The notes: generated by a model not told the origin, from the letters alone. A stretch of 64,000 bases of DNA from Evansella caseinilytica (GCF_900107275.1 NZ_FNPI01000008.1:124001-188000); one strand, 5' to 3'. Counted from the stretch's first letter, positions 26,860-37,702 are shown. Made by a program: numbers and translations.

Positions 26860-26877
26860 AACTTGCCTTCAAGTTAA
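26858..26877. promoter_or_regulatory. Palindrome upstream of phnD
   Basis: TTAACTTG-CCTT-CAAGTTAA, perfect 8-bp arms. It lies upstream of the family B insertion relative to phnD and could be an operator or promoter-proximal hairpin. It is not a good PhoP box. Confidence 0.4.
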
Positions 26878-27010
26878 TGTGGTTAAGCCCCCGTAAATCT
26901 GTTTTTAAGAAATTGTATCGGCAATGTGTGATTTCTTGCAAATGATTAACAATGGACGATAGCCCACTTCCTTCCGTCCATTTTGTAAAAATAATGTAAA
27001 CACAACGAAT

Positions 27011-27081
27011 GCGTACACGAGCAGCACAGCGGAGGGACAACGCAACGACGAGATTCGCAGGCGCTGTTTCCCGCACTTTTA
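27011..27081. repeat. Family B element, right-end fragment
   Basis: GAGCAGCACAGCGGAGGGACAACGCAACGACGAGATTCGC... and TTTCCCGCACTTTTATAC match the right half of the copies at 26703 and 55754; the left half is missing. Confidence 0.6.
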
Positions 27082-27115
27082 TACTTTTCTCAAAATGACC
27101 ATAAAAGAGCGTGCT

Positions 27116-27151
27116 CAAACAGAGAAAAATCGATCTTTTTGAACAAACACT
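27116..27151. repeat. Family A short palindrome
   Basis: AGAGCGTGCTCAAACAGAG and CGATCTTTTTGAACAAACACT are the two ends of family A placed head to head, with some decay on the left. Confidence 0.6.
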
Positions 27152-27155
27152 AAAC

Positions 27156-27193
27156 AAGCCTGTGCAGCATCATTCGTTTTGCTGCACAGGCTT
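27156..27193. terminator. Terminator downstream of the alkaline phosphatase gene
   Basis: A perfect 14-bp stem (AAGCCTGTGCAGCA / TGCTGCACAGGCTT) with a 10-nt loop. The T-run is best on the plus strand (GCTTTTTTC), yet the nearest gene end is that of the minus-strand phosphatase, so it may work in both directions. Confidence 0.75.
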
Positions 27194-27238
27194 GCTTTTT
27201 TCAATATCTGCATGCTTGTCATTGACGGCATGCCGTCA

Positions 27239-28549
27239 TTAGTCAATAATCTGGAACAGGATATTGGCAATATCGCTGTTTTCGATTTTCCCGCTAAACA
27301 AGTGTGAACAGAGACCGCAGGCATAAACCGGGACATCTTCCCCCGTATGCCCCTTCGTTGTCCAGCCTGTGCTGGAGTGGTGATTGATGATGGAGATAAG
27401 CGCCTGATGTGTATCATCTGCCGTCATTTCCAACGTGGTGCGGAGCAGCTGCAAATCCTCATCATCCAATGAGAAAGAAATGTCGTTTTTTAACGTGCCA
27501 ATATCTTTTGTCCGATGTAACCGGTCGGCAATCACTCGCGGGGTGGCTGTCACCGCTTTGATGACACCAGGATTCCATTTATAGTGATCGTCACGGTCAA
27601 TGCTCATTCCTCCTGTGGAGTGGTCGGCTGTGGCAATGACGAGCGTGTCCTCCCGATCCAATGCAAAATGAACGGCTTCCTGATATGCCGCTTCAAAGTC
27701 TTTTACTTCGCTCATTGCTCCCACGATGTCATTTTCGTGCCCGGCCCAATCAATTTGACTCCCTTCCACAAGCAGAAAAAAGCCTTTCGGGTTTTGCTGC
27801 AAACGCTGAATCGCCGCCTTCGTCATTTGGGCGAGGGAGGGAACCGCCGGCACCCGGTCGATTTGTTTGGGCAGCTCTACGGGCGCGAACAATCCTAATA
27901 CCCGTTCGTTTTTATTGGCAACCAGCTCCCATAAACTTGTCACATAACCATAGTCGTTTTTCATAAATTCTTCCGCTAAATGACGATCTTCCCGGCAAAA
28001 ATAGCTTTTTCCTCCGCCAAGCATGACGTCGATTTTCAGCTGCCCGTTAAGACGTTCATCAAAATAATCATCTGCTATCTTATTATATTGTTCTCTCGAT
28101 TCATTATGGGCGGCAAACGCCGCGAGCGTGGCATGATTGATCTGCGATGTTCCCACCAGTCCGGTAGACTTTCCGCGATACTTCGCATATTCCAGAACTG
28201 TTGGAACCGACTGACCGTGTATATTGACACCGATGGCTCCATTATATGTTTTATATCCTGTGGCCAGCGCCGTACCCGCCGCTGCAGAGTCAGTAATATT
28301 ACTTTCCGGATCAAGGGAATACGTTGACTGTGTACCGACAAAGTGCCGGTCAAAGATGGTCGGCACCATCAGCGCTTTTACGGAATCATTGTTAAAATAG
28401 CGAAGACCGGTAGTATATGAAAAACCCATTCCGTCACCGATGAGCAAGATGACATTTTTCAGTTTTTTTTCGCTGCAGCGTTGATCCATCATGCTCGAAA
28501 ACAAACCGCTTCTATGAAGGGGCGTTTTCTGAAATTCCATATTCAGCAA
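27239..28549 (-). CDS. Alkaline phosphatase without a signal peptide
   Basis: 436 residues from a TTG at 28549, eight bases after AAAGGTG; a TAG lies in frame six bases upstream, so no N-terminal extension is possible. The ATG three codons later has poor spacing. The fold motifs are complete: LIGDGMG (metal Asp), DSAAAGTAL (nucleophile Ser), VEGSQIDWAGHEND, TADHSTGG and TKGHTGEDVP (metal His). Bacillus PhoA/PhoB enzymes are normally secreted, but this protein starts with a polar, basic segment and no hydrophobic core. A PhoP-box array (28669-28707) upstream indicates phosphate-starvation control. Genes for phosphonate/phosphite uptake lie downstream on the same strand. Confidence 0.92.
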   Translation of the reverse strand: MLNMEFQKTPLHRSGLFSSMMDQRCSEKKLKNVILLIGDGMGFSYTTGLRYFNNDSVKALMVPTIFDRHFVGTQSTYSLDPESNITDSAAAGTALATGYKTYNGAIGVNIHGQSVPTVLEYAKYRGKSTGLVGTSQINHATLAAFAAHNESREQYNKIADDYFDERLNGQLKIDVMLGGGKSYFCREDRHLAEEFMKNDYGYVTSLWELVANKNERVLGLFAPVELPKQIDRVPAVPSLAQMTKAAIQRLQQNPKGFFLLVEGSQIDWAGHENDIVGAMSEVKDFEAAYQEAVHFALDREDTLVIATADHSTGGMSIDRDDHYKWNPGVIKAVTATPRVIADRLHRTKDIGTLKNDISFSLDDEDLQLLRTTLEMTADDTHQALISIINHHSSTGWTTKGHTGEDVPVYACGLCSHLFSGKIENSDIANILFQIID

Positions 28550-28668
28550 AGCCTACACACCTTTCCTTCATTCATTTATTGCAGATCACTTGATTTCGTT
28601 TTTACGAAACATGATAACCGGTAACAATACTCTTTTTATAACATAATGAACAAGGAAAACGTGCAGAC

Positions 28669-28707
28669 TGCACAATAGTTTTACACAAACTCAAAACTTT
28701 CTTAACA
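28669..28707 (-). promoter_or_regulatory. Probable PhoP box array of the alkaline phosphatase gene
   Basis: Hexamers TGCACA (28669), TTTACA (28680), TCAAAA (28691) and TTAACA (28702) recur every 11 bp on the plus strand. The established Bacillus PhoP box is TT(A/C/T)ACA repeated with 5-bp gaps. TATAAA (28635-28640 on the minus strand) is a possible -10. Confidence 0.72.
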
Positions 28708-28767
28708 ATTGAAAAAGAATGGGAATCTCCCGCATGAAAGAAAGCTTATGACAGCGCTACGAAACGA

Positions 28768-29433
28768 TCAATATTGCAGGTACCGCGCCTGGCTTTCGGT
28801 TGCCTGAATCAATTCCCCCCACGTTAAGCATCCTCTGTCTTTCAATTGTAAGAGAAGCTCGACGAATAGATACGCTGTCGTTAACGCGTCGCTTACTGCC
28901 TGATGCCGCTGGTACATTCTCGTCCCGAAGGCTCTTGCATAACACGCCAGATCACGCATGTCATAGGAAGGAGCAAGGAAACCGATTAAGTCCAGCGTAT
29001 CGATGGTAAATAAGTTTTTCAGCCCGAGGTTCCCCCGCTTCAGTTCACTTTTCAACACGAGCGCATCAAAGCTGATGTAATGTCCGACAAAGCACACCGA
29101 CTCTCGTTCCTCAACAAAAGCAAATAAGCGGGAAATAGCCTCTACAGCGTCCGGGGCGCTTTTGACACATTCTTCAGTAATAGCAGTCAACTCGACTATT
29201 TCCCGGGAAATTTGTCGTTTTGGGTTCACATAAGTATGAAAGCGATCCTCCTCATCTACTTGTAACCCGTCTACTGCAACAGCACCGATCTCTATCAATC
29301 GATCCTCGGATGCCAGATGAAATCCCGTTGTTTCTGTATCCAGCACGATGAATTTCAAATTCTCCACCGGTGTCGACAGCGGTATTTTCTCATATGCCAG
29401 CGGACAAGCAATTGTATTCCGTAAAAACCACAT
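28768..29433 (-). CDS. DnaQ-like 3'-5' exonuclease
   Basis: 221 residues from the ATG at 29433, just after GTAAGGAGGCCGTC. The three DEDDh exonuclease motifs are present: ExoI VLDTETTGFH, ExoII VGHYISFDALVL and ExoIII HQAVSDALTT (His and Asp five apart). This is the epsilon-subunit/PolC-exonuclease type but without a polymerase domain. It lies ten bases after the cNMP/CBS/DUF294 gene and is the last gene of the symporter cluster, an arrangement I have seen in many bacteria with VC_2705-type symporters; why a nuclease belongs there is not understood. Confidence 0.9.
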   Translation of the reverse strand: MWFLRNTIACPLAYEKIPLSTPVENLKFIVLDTETTGFHLASEDRLIEIGAVAVDGLQVDEEDRFHTYVNPKRQISREIVELTAITEECVKSAPDAVEAISRLFAFVEERESVCFVGHYISFDALVLKSELKRGNLGLKNLFTIDTLDLIGFLAPSYDMRDLACYARAFGTRMYQRHQAVSDALTTAYLFVELLLQLKDRGCLTWGELIQATESQARYLQY

Positions 29434-29443
29434 GACGGCCTCC

Positions 29444-31351
29444 TTACAGCGTAAAATGCGCCAAGACATGATGCTGCAGTTCCCGAAATGTCCGCAGACT
29501 CATCATTAATTCTTCTTTTTCACGGGTTGACAGGCCGGCAAAGGAAAGGCTAGAGGACGGCTCAACACCTTTTTTTACCTGCTGCCAGCGATGGCGAACA
29601 TACAGGCTTAATATGGAGCGGAGCGCTTCCTGAAGATCTCTGGTTAATTGGCTTGATAAAACCCCTTGTTCATGAAGCGCCTTGATTTTTTCCAACGGTG
29701 TCCCCGTTATTTCACGATGTAAAAGCGCCAAGATTTGCAGGCAGTGGTGAAAAGGAAACAGCACCTCTTTTTTCATGTCCAGGCTTTTTCGCCTGAAGCC
29801 GAATAAGGAGCGAATCGGCTGATCAAGCGCCGGAATAGACGACTCCCTTTCTGCTTGTGCCAGTCGGTAAAGAAAGATTTTCGACCGCAGCAGCAATTCA
29901 TCAATGCTTGCTTCGAATTGTCCGTTTAGCTGCTTGCTGCCGTAAACGAAGCGGAAGGAAAAGAAGTTTTGTGCTAGAAGAAGATTGTCATTGGTCGATT
30001 CAATCATCCAGTGGCGCAGGCGTTCCCGCCACTGCTGGATGGATCCCCGCCAATCTGCTTCACAAGCCATCATCAACCCTTTGCAACGCGCGTACCCGGC
30101 AGCTTCCAGGCTGGCAGTAATCTCCACTCCCAACTCCGCAAAATAGCTTTCCGCTGCTGACGGCCCTGCATAAACAAGAAAATGGTCTTGATCCGTCAGA
30201 ATAAACTGTTCGCCTCTGCCGCTGCTGCCCATTTGGTAAAAAGCAAACGGGCCCGGCAGCTTATGGCCTTTTGCTGCCAGGCGGTTGACGGACAACGCAA
30301 TCGCCCGTATAACGAGCCGGTCATACAGCTTGGTAACGATGTCGAGCGTGTTTAAAACCGGAACGCGGTCGCGGACTAAAGTATCCACCACGTCATAAAT
30401 CGCTTGTTTTATTTGTGAAAGCGAATCTTCTCCCGCCTCTTCAATTCGCTGGATCGTTTTGATCATATTCTCATTCTTTTTGCGCAGCAAATCAGATAAG
30501 GTAACGATTCCCACCGGCTTTTCTCCTTCAAGCACAGGCAAATGCTTGATTCCTTTTAAGAGGATGACAGACAATGCTTCATAGTAATAAGCGAAACGGG
30601 AAATCGTGGTAAGACCGCTGGTCATGATCTCTGAAGCATACGCTGACAGCGGCTTATTTCCTGCAACGACCCTCTCGACAATGTCTCGTTCCGTAATGAT
30701 CCCTTGCAGCTTACCGCCGTCAACGACTAATACAGAGCTCGTCCGCCGGTCCGCCATTTTTCTTGCCGCTTCTTGGACCGGGGTTTTCGGCAGCACTGAA
30801 ACAACGCCTTCAGTCATTACATCCTGGACACGCAACATGAAAGCAGTATTTTCTCCGAAATCACGCGCCAGCTTCACCTGCTCGGCAAGGGAAGCATAAA
30901 TATCCCGCAAACGGGCAGCTACCTTGGTCAGCAAGTAATCGTGAACATTCGGATCGTCCCAGCGCCGGGCGATCACTTCAAACGGAATAAACAGCGCTTG
31001 CACGTCTTCCACCGCTCTTACATCCACCCTGACATCATTTTTTAACGCTCCGCCGGCTCCGAGAAAGTCGGCAAGTCCTGAAAAGCCGATCATTCCTCCT
31101 TTCTGAACAACTTCAAGGACTTCTTCGTAATTACCGTTTGTTACATACACTTCGGCAAGTCCTGACAGCATTAACATGAGGCCGCTGCTTTCCTTGTTTT
31201 TCGTCAGCATTACTTCCCGTTTCTGATATACCCGCTGTTCACATTTCCGGATCAGGGAAAGCGCCGTGTCATGCTCCACCCCTTGAAAAAAGGGGTGAAA
31301 CCGCACAGCCTCCAGAAGCGTTTCAATGCAATGCTTTTTTGTCATCATCAT
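29444..31351 (-). CDS. cNMP-binding/CBS/DUF294 nucleotidyltransferase-like regulator
   Basis: 635 residues. Domains in order: cyclic-nucleotide-binding-like beta-roll (about 15-140), two CBS motifs (about 172-290, VQDVMTEGVVSV and ASEIMTSGLTTI), DUF294 nucleotidyltransferase-like domain (about 330-470) with GSSGRGEQFILTDQD, and a helical C-terminal DUF294 domain (about 490-625). The GS...D-x-D pattern resembles GlnD-type nucleotidyltransferases, so it may modify or merely bind a nucleotide ligand. It overlaps the end of the symporter gene by about 29 bases, starting at ATGATGATGACA. It likely senses energy state and controls the symporter. Confidence 0.9.
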   Translation of the reverse strand: MMMTKKHCIETLLEAVRFHPFFQGVEHDTALSLIRKCEQRVYQKREVMLTKNKESSGLMLMLSGLAEVYVTNGNYEEVLEVVQKGGMIGFSGLADFLGAGGALKNDVRVDVRAVEDVQALFIPFEVIARRWDDPNVHDYLLTKVAARLRDIYASLAEQVKLARDFGENTAFMLRVQDVMTEGVVSVLPKTPVQEAARKMADRRTSSVLVVDGGKLQGIITERDIVERVVAGNKPLSAYASEIMTSGLTTISRFAYYYEALSVILLKGIKHLPVLEGEKPVGIVTLSDLLRKKNENMIKTIQRIEEAGEDSLSQIKQAIYDVVDTLVRDRVPVLNTLDIVTKLYDRLVIRAIALSVNRLAAKGHKLPGPFAFYQMGSSGRGEQFILTDQDHFLVYAGPSAAESYFAELGVEITASLEAAGYARCKGLMMACEADWRGSIQQWRERLRHWMIESTNDNLLLAQNFFSFRFVYGSKQLNGQFEASIDELLLRSKIFLYRLAQAERESSIPALDQPIRSLFGFRRKSLDMKKEVLFPFHHCLQILALLHREITGTPLEKIKALHEQGVLSSQLTRDLQEALRSILSLYVRHRWQQVKKGVEPSSSLSFAGLSTREKEELMMSLRTFRELQHHVLAHFTL

Positions 31352-32996
31352 TCATCCAAACTTCGCCGTCCTTATACACCATTTGTTCAGGATACCGCAG
31401 ATCGACAACTTCTTCCTGAATATTTTGCGGCGGTTCTTCCGTGTCCAGAGAAACAAGGATATTTGTTATGATAGCAGCCGCGGCGCCAAAGACACCTGCA
31501 CCTGTATCGATGATTCCGAGTATCGTGAACCCGCCGTATTTAGCGGCAAAAATATAACTAAGTGTCACAAGCAAGCCGACCAGCAAACCGGCAATCACCC
31601 CTTTGGAGTTAGAGCGCTTCCACCAGACCCCGAGGACGAGCGCCGGGAAAAAGGTTCCAGTTGCGAGGGCAAACGCCCAGGCGACAATTTGCGTAATCGC
31701 TCCCGGCGGATTGAGCGCAATTAATCCGGCCAGCAAAGTAGCCGTGACGATTGACCAGCGCGCTACCTTCAACCGAGTTTTTTCTGTCGCGTTCGGCTTC
31801 CAGACACGGTAATAAATATCGTGAGCGAACGAGGAGGAAATCGCGATCATCAAGCCGCCGGCTGTTGACAGCGCCGCCGCCATCGCACCTGCAGCGACAA
31901 GACCGATGACAAACACACCAAGGTTGGCGATTTCCGGTGTCGCCATGACGACGATGTCATTTGAGATGATCAGCTCATTCCATTGCAGAATACCATCCCC
32001 GTTCGTATCTGCAAGCTGAAGCTTGCCGGTATCCACCCACGACTTTGTCCAGGCGGGAAGCTCGGTGATTTTGCTGCCGGCGACATTCGTCATGAGGATA
32101 AACCGGGAAAACGCTGCATACGCTGGTGCAGACAAATAAAGCAGACCGATAAATAAAAGCGCCCAAGCCCCTGACCATCGGGCGGCCTTCATCGTGGAAA
32201 CGGTATAAAAGCGGACGATAACGTGCGGCAATCCAGCGGTTCCAGCCATTAACGTAAACATTAATGCAAGAAACTGCCATTTTGTTCCGTTAGTAAACGG
32301 TGCAAAGTATTCAGAGATACCGAGTTCACGATCAAGCTCCCCCATTTTTCCGACAAGCTCGCCGTATGAAATCCACGGCATCGGGTTGCCTGTTAATTGG
32401 AGTGACATGAAAATAACCGGGATTAAATAGGCTGTGATGAGAATGATATATTGCGCCACCTGCGTCCACGTGATTCCCTTCATCCCTCCGAACGCGGCAT
32501 AGAAAGCAATGAGCACGACACCGATCATCGTTCCTAGCTTGGCATCGATCTCAAACAATCGTCCGATAACAACCCCAGAACCGGACAGTTGACCAATGGA
32601 ATATGTAAAGCTGATGATAATCGTACAAACCGCAGCGATAACACGTGCCAAATGGCTGTCGTACCGGTCGCCGATGAATTCGGGAACGGTGTAGCGCCCG
32701 TATTTTCTCAGCTGCGGCGCAAGCAGGAAGGTCAGCAGCAAATAGCCGCCTGTCCACCCCATAATATAGGCAAGTCCGTCATAGCCAAGCAGCATAATCG
32801 TCCCGGCCATTCCAATGAACGAAGCCGCACTCATCCAATCCGCGCCGATCGCCATTCCGTTAAACACCGGCGGTACTCCCCGGCCGGCTACGTAGAAATC
32901 CGACGTCGCACGCGCCTTGTTATAAATAGCAACGCCAATATATATCGCGAATGTCGCCAAAATGACCGATAATGAAACTAAAAACTGTGTGTCCAA
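31323..32996 (-). CDS. Sodium:solute symporter, large subunit (VC_2705 type)
   Basis: 557 residues from a TTG at 32996, which follows AAAGGGGGATAATC; codons further upstream lack a site. About 13 membrane helices of the SSS family (related to acetate permease ActP): GMAIGADWMSAASFIGMAG, GRYTVPEFIGDRY, and FTLMAGTAGLPHVIVRFYT. A loop DTNGDGILQWNE matches a canonical EF-hand calcium loop (positions 1, 3, 5, 12 = D, N, D, E) and is known in this subfamily. It works with the small DUF4212 subunit encoded just upstream; substrate is probably a small carboxylate such as acetate, not proven. Confidence 0.92.
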   Translation of the reverse strand: MDTQFLVSLSVILATFAIYIGVAIYNKARATSDFYVAGRGVPPVFNGMAIGADWMSAASFIGMAGTIMLLGYDGLAYIMGWTGGYLLLTFLLAPQLRKYGRYTVPEFIGDRYDSHLARVIAAVCTIIISFTYSIGQLSGSGVVIGRLFEIDAKLGTMIGVVLIAFYAAFGGMKGITWTQVAQYIILITAYLIPVIFMSLQLTGNPMPWISYGELVGKMGELDRELGISEYFAPFTNGTKWQFLALMFTLMAGTAGLPHVIVRFYTVSTMKAARWSGAWALLFIGLLYLSAPAYAAFSRFILMTNVAGSKITELPAWTKSWVDTGKLQLADTNGDGILQWNELIISNDIVVMATPEIANLGVFVIGLVAAGAMAAALSTAGGLMIAISSSFAHDIYYRVWKPNATEKTRLKVARWSIVTATLLAGLIALNPPGAITQIVAWAFALATGTFFPALVLGVWWKRSNSKGVIAGLLVGLLVTLSYIFAAKYGGFTILGIIDTGAGVFGAAAAIITNILVSLDTEEPPQNIQEEVVDLRYPEQMVYKDGEVWMNDDDKKALH

Positions 32997-33036
32997 GATT
33001 ATCCCCCTTTCTCTTTCCATCACACCGGCTGCCGTT

Positions 33037-33339
33037 TCAGTGATCGATTGTTTTCCCCGTGCTTATCATTTCATTGCGGCTTTCGTCGATGCCGAATTTT
33101 TTATCAACCGCGTCGCTCACTCCCGCATTGATAAACAGCAGAACGATAAACGTGACAACCGCTCCCTGAGCTCCCATGAAATAATGGAACGGAAATCCAT
33201 TAAAGGTGATATGGCTTAATGGTTCGGCAAGTAGCACGACGCCATAAGAAACAGCAAACCAGACGATCAAGTAAATAATCATATTGCGTGTCCGTTCCCG
33301 AAAATAACGATCCGCCGTTTCTTTATCCACTTTCTTCAC
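33037..33339 (-). CDS. Sodium:solute symporter small subunit (DUF4212)
   Basis: 100 residues from a GTG at 33339 behind GGAGGTGAAAAAAA. Two membrane helices (about 18-40 and 50-72), with RERTRNMIIYLIVWF and FPFHYFMGAQGAVVTFIVLLF, are diagnostic of DUF4212. Such proteins always accompany VC_2705-type symporters. It begins the cluster: small subunit, large subunit, cNMP/CBS/DUF294 protein, DnaQ-like nuclease. About 40 bp separates it from the large subunit start. Confidence 0.9.
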   Translation of the reverse strand: MKKVDKETADRYFRERTRNMIIYLIVWFAVSYGVVLLAEPLSHITFNGFPFHYFMGAQGAVVTFIVLLFINAGVSDAVDKKFGIDESRNEMISTGKTIDH

Positions 33340-33491
33340 TTTTTTTCACCTCCGGTACTATTTCAATATGTGCAACACTCCCACGGACGTTTTTTCTATT
33401 TTCCCACCGGTCCTGAATCCTGCCGTCTGATGATACCGGCTGCCTGTGAAACTGAAGCTTGCGCCTTCCCTCCTCCCTGTGGAATTTACCT

Positions 33492-33668
33492 TTACCTCAG
33501 ATTAAAGATGAATTTGACGGTTTCCATGAACGGTGCGGGAACAAGAATGATCTGGATGAGGAAATAAATGAAAAGCGTCAGAAATGGAATGACTAAGAAA
33601 ACTGTTTTTCGATAGCGAAACGTGCCAAACACACACAACGCGGTGACAATCAAAAATAAGAACGACAT
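33492..33668 (-). CDS. Small membrane protein
   Basis: 58 residues from the ATG at 33668, nine bases after GGAGGGGGAG, which is too good a site to ignore. Two hydrophobic helices (MSFLFLIVTALCVFGTF and a longer one around residues 24-45) make up most of it. I recognise no family. It lies about 150 bp ahead of the symporter cluster on the same strand and might be part of it. Confidence 0.6.
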   Translation of the reverse strand: MSFLFLIVTALCVFGTFRYRKTVFLVIPFLTLFIYFLIQIILVPAPFMETVKFIFNLR

Positions 33669-33793
33669 CGTTATCTCCCCCTCCTGCAACGAAGTAAGCG
33701 CTACCACCCGCGCGAAAGAAAAATTAACTGACTTGATTTAATTTTAAGAAAATTCCAATTTTATTATCCATACAATCAGATGAGGAGTCAAGT

Positions 33794-34108
33794 ATGACAA
33801 CCGGATATTTTTCTCATCCGTTTGTCGAATTCAACGCCCGCCCCAGTGCTGTCAGGCGTTGGCCGATCTGCTTGCTGTCGAAAGTTTTTTCCACGTCCTG
33901 TTTCTTTTATTAACAGTGTATTCACCTTAAAGTTCCAGCGTTTGACGAAAAAAATCAGTATGACTTTTATACGGTAACACCAATTGTTTATTATTCTGTC
34001 AACAATAATGACTACATGTATCATACGCAGACAGTCATTTTCAGTATTTTGGATCCTGACGAGGAGAAACTGGAAAGAATCCTTGATACTGTTGAGAAGA
34101 GCCATTAA
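33794..34108 (+). pseudogene. Frameshifted remnant of an unknown gene
   Basis: An ATG at 33794 follows GAGGAGTCAAGT, but this frame closes at about 33911. From about 33912 a different frame runs to a TAA at 34106 and reads like real protein: AFDEKNQYDFYTVTPIVYYS ... FSILDPDEEKLERILDTVEK. The plus-1 frame just before it reads NSVFTLK, so at least one single-base loss near 33930 and other damage separate the parts. I do not know the family. It is followed by a strong terminator, which suggests that a gene once ended here. Confidence 0.5.
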
Positions 34109-34122
34109 TTTAGTACGAAAGA

Positions 34123-34161
34123 GGGGGGCTCAAAAGGGAAAAACACCCCTTTGAGCCCCCC
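34123..34161. terminator. Strong terminator
   Basis: GGGGGGCTCAAAAGGG pairs with CCCTTTGAGCCCCCC (one bulged A) around an eight-base A-rich loop. It lies 14 bp after the remnant gene (plus strand) and about 80 bp after the end of bglP (minus strand), so it can serve both. Confidence 0.8.
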
Positions 34162-34244
34162 ATTAACTACCTCATACCAACATTTCAGGCAACACTTTCA
34201 CCAACACTATTCGAAACAAATTTTCCTTTTTCTGCGATCGTTAA

Positions 34245-36227
<1,983 letters not shown>

Positions 36228-36371
36228 AGGTTGCCCGTTATTATATTTTCTATATTTTTAATTATATAGTTTAATTTGTTAATGTCAACACTTTGTTTTA
36301 GTATTTTATAACTTTTTTTACATAATAAACTTTTATTAAAATAATATATATGCCCACGAATCACGCGACTA

Positions 36372-37202
36372 TCATCTGTTTACCACACGTTCAATATGAA
36401 TTGTTAAATACAGCATTTCCTCGTTAGTCAGGTCGTGGTTATACTGATGTTTAATATAGTTTTTAATTTTTTCCGTGCACTGTGCCGCTTCTTTATGCTT
36501 TTGCTTAATCATAATATATAAATAGTCATCGTCATTTTCATAATGCGTTCCTTTAAACACGCGTTGCGCAAAAAACTTCAAATGGGTTATAAAACGGAAG
36601 TAATTTAATGATTCCTCTGCGAACTCGACGTTAAAATGATATTTAACAATATTGATTATTTGTTGAATAAACTTTGTAATATTGATTGTGTTTGACACAT
36701 CTTCGTTCATTTCCGCATTAATAATATGAATGGCGATAAACCCTGCTTCATCCTCCGGAAGCGCTACATGAAATCTTTCGTTGATCTTTTTTATAGCTTT
36801 TAGGCCAACTTTGAATTCTTCCTTGTATAATTGTTTAATCTCCCATAACAGGGCATTTTTTATCGCCGCTCCTTTTTGATACCTTTCCAGCGCGAAATTA
36901 ATATGATCGGTCAGCGATACATAGATGTTTTCATTCAATTTTTTGTTCAAATTTTTCGTTGCGTCATTGATAATTTCTTCTACTTCGTTCATCAATTCCA
37001 GCGGTACTTCCCTAAGGAGCATTTTAAAATTATCAGAGGTTTTTTTATCTTTTAGCGAAAAAATTTTCTCCACCTTATCCTCAGCAATTTCCTGTCCTCT
37101 TTTCTTTTGAAAAGCAAGTCCCCTTCCCATCACTACCAGCTCGGTACCGTCGTCCTGTAGTACACTGACTACATTATTGTTAAGTATTTTATCAATTTTC
37201 AT
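36372..37202 (-). CDS. licT: Transcriptional antiterminator LicT
   Basis: 276 residues from the ATG at 37202 behind GGAAAGGAGGGCGC. N-terminal RNA-binding CAT domain (about 1-56: MKIDKILNNNVVSV ... GRGLAFQKKRG), then PRD1 (about 68-170) and PRD2 (about 175-276) with the conserved His in DHINFALERY, ITHLKFFAQRV and HIERVV. HPr and the beta-glucoside permease phosphorylate such residues to switch activity. It binds the RAT in front of bglP and, through an identical type of RAT, its own leader (37401-37489). The gene is AT-rich. A family B repeat lies in its leader. Confidence 0.95.
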   Translation of the reverse strand: MKIDKILNNNVVSVLQDDGTELVVMGRGLAFQKKRGQEIAEDKVEKIFSLKDKKTSDNFKMLLREVPLELMNEVEEIINDATKNLNKKLNENIYVSLTDHINFALERYQKGAAIKNALLWEIKQLYKEEFKVGLKAIKKINERFHVALPEDEAGFIAIHIINAEMNEDVSNTINITKFIQQIINIVKYHFNVEFAEESLNYFRFITHLKFFAQRVFKGTHYENDDDYLYIMIKQKHKEAAQCTEKIKNYIKHQYNHDLTNEEMLYLTIHIERVVNR

Positions 37203-37243
37203 CGGAGCGCCCTCCTTTCCAAACATCCTGATCTTCAAGCTGT

Positions 37244-37380
37244 GTTCAAAAAGCTGAAAAAGAACAAGAAAATCGGGACCCGGCAGCCGCCCGGCGATGC
37301 AGCTAATACTACTTACAAGAAAGTGAGCAGCGGAGCGACCGCACAACGGCACTTGACAATATTTCCCGGGCTTTTTGAAC
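37244..37380. repeat. Family B element inside the licT leader
   Basis: Starts GTTCAAAAAGCTGAAAAAG and ends TTTCCCGGGCTTTTTGAAC, with GTGAGCAGCGGAGCGAC in the middle. It lies between the RAT/terminator and the licT ribosome binding site, so it would be transcribed as part of the 5' leader. Confidence 0.7.
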
Positions 37381-37400
37381 ATCCTTTTTAAATAGAATAG

Positions 37401-37489
37401 AAAGAACCTAAGCCACAACAAAAACAGGGGCACAAAAAACTCCCGATTGTTGTAACTTAGGTTTTGCCTGCATAATCAGTAACAATCCC
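37401..37489 (-). promoter_or_regulatory. RAT antiterminator and terminator in the licT leader
   Basis: Minus strand GGGATTGTTACTGATTATGC followed by AGGCAAAACCTAAG (37489 to about 37456) matches the bglP RAT almost base for base. AACCTAAG...TGTTGT-type arms (37449-37463 and 37406-37420) form the competing terminator, followed by TTCTTTC. Confidence 0.88.
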
Positions 37490-37702
37490 ATTATCTAGTT
37501 AATATATACTATGTATTATAGTATTTCATCGTTTATCTGTCAACGCTTTCATTCAACTGCCGTATACTCCTTTATTTTCCAGGTTAACTAACATACCGAT
37601 GTCGCCCAAAACAAGCCGTTGCCGGCCTTTCCGGCAAAAAAACACTTCTACCAGGTCCGGAAAACAACGAAAACATGCTTCGGAGTGTCCCAAAACCTTT
37701 TA

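Noticed and set aside
26858-26877. PhoP box upstream of phnD
   Set aside because: The palindrome TTAACTTG-N4-CAAGTTAA is not a direct repeat with 11-bp step, so it does not fit the Pho consensus.
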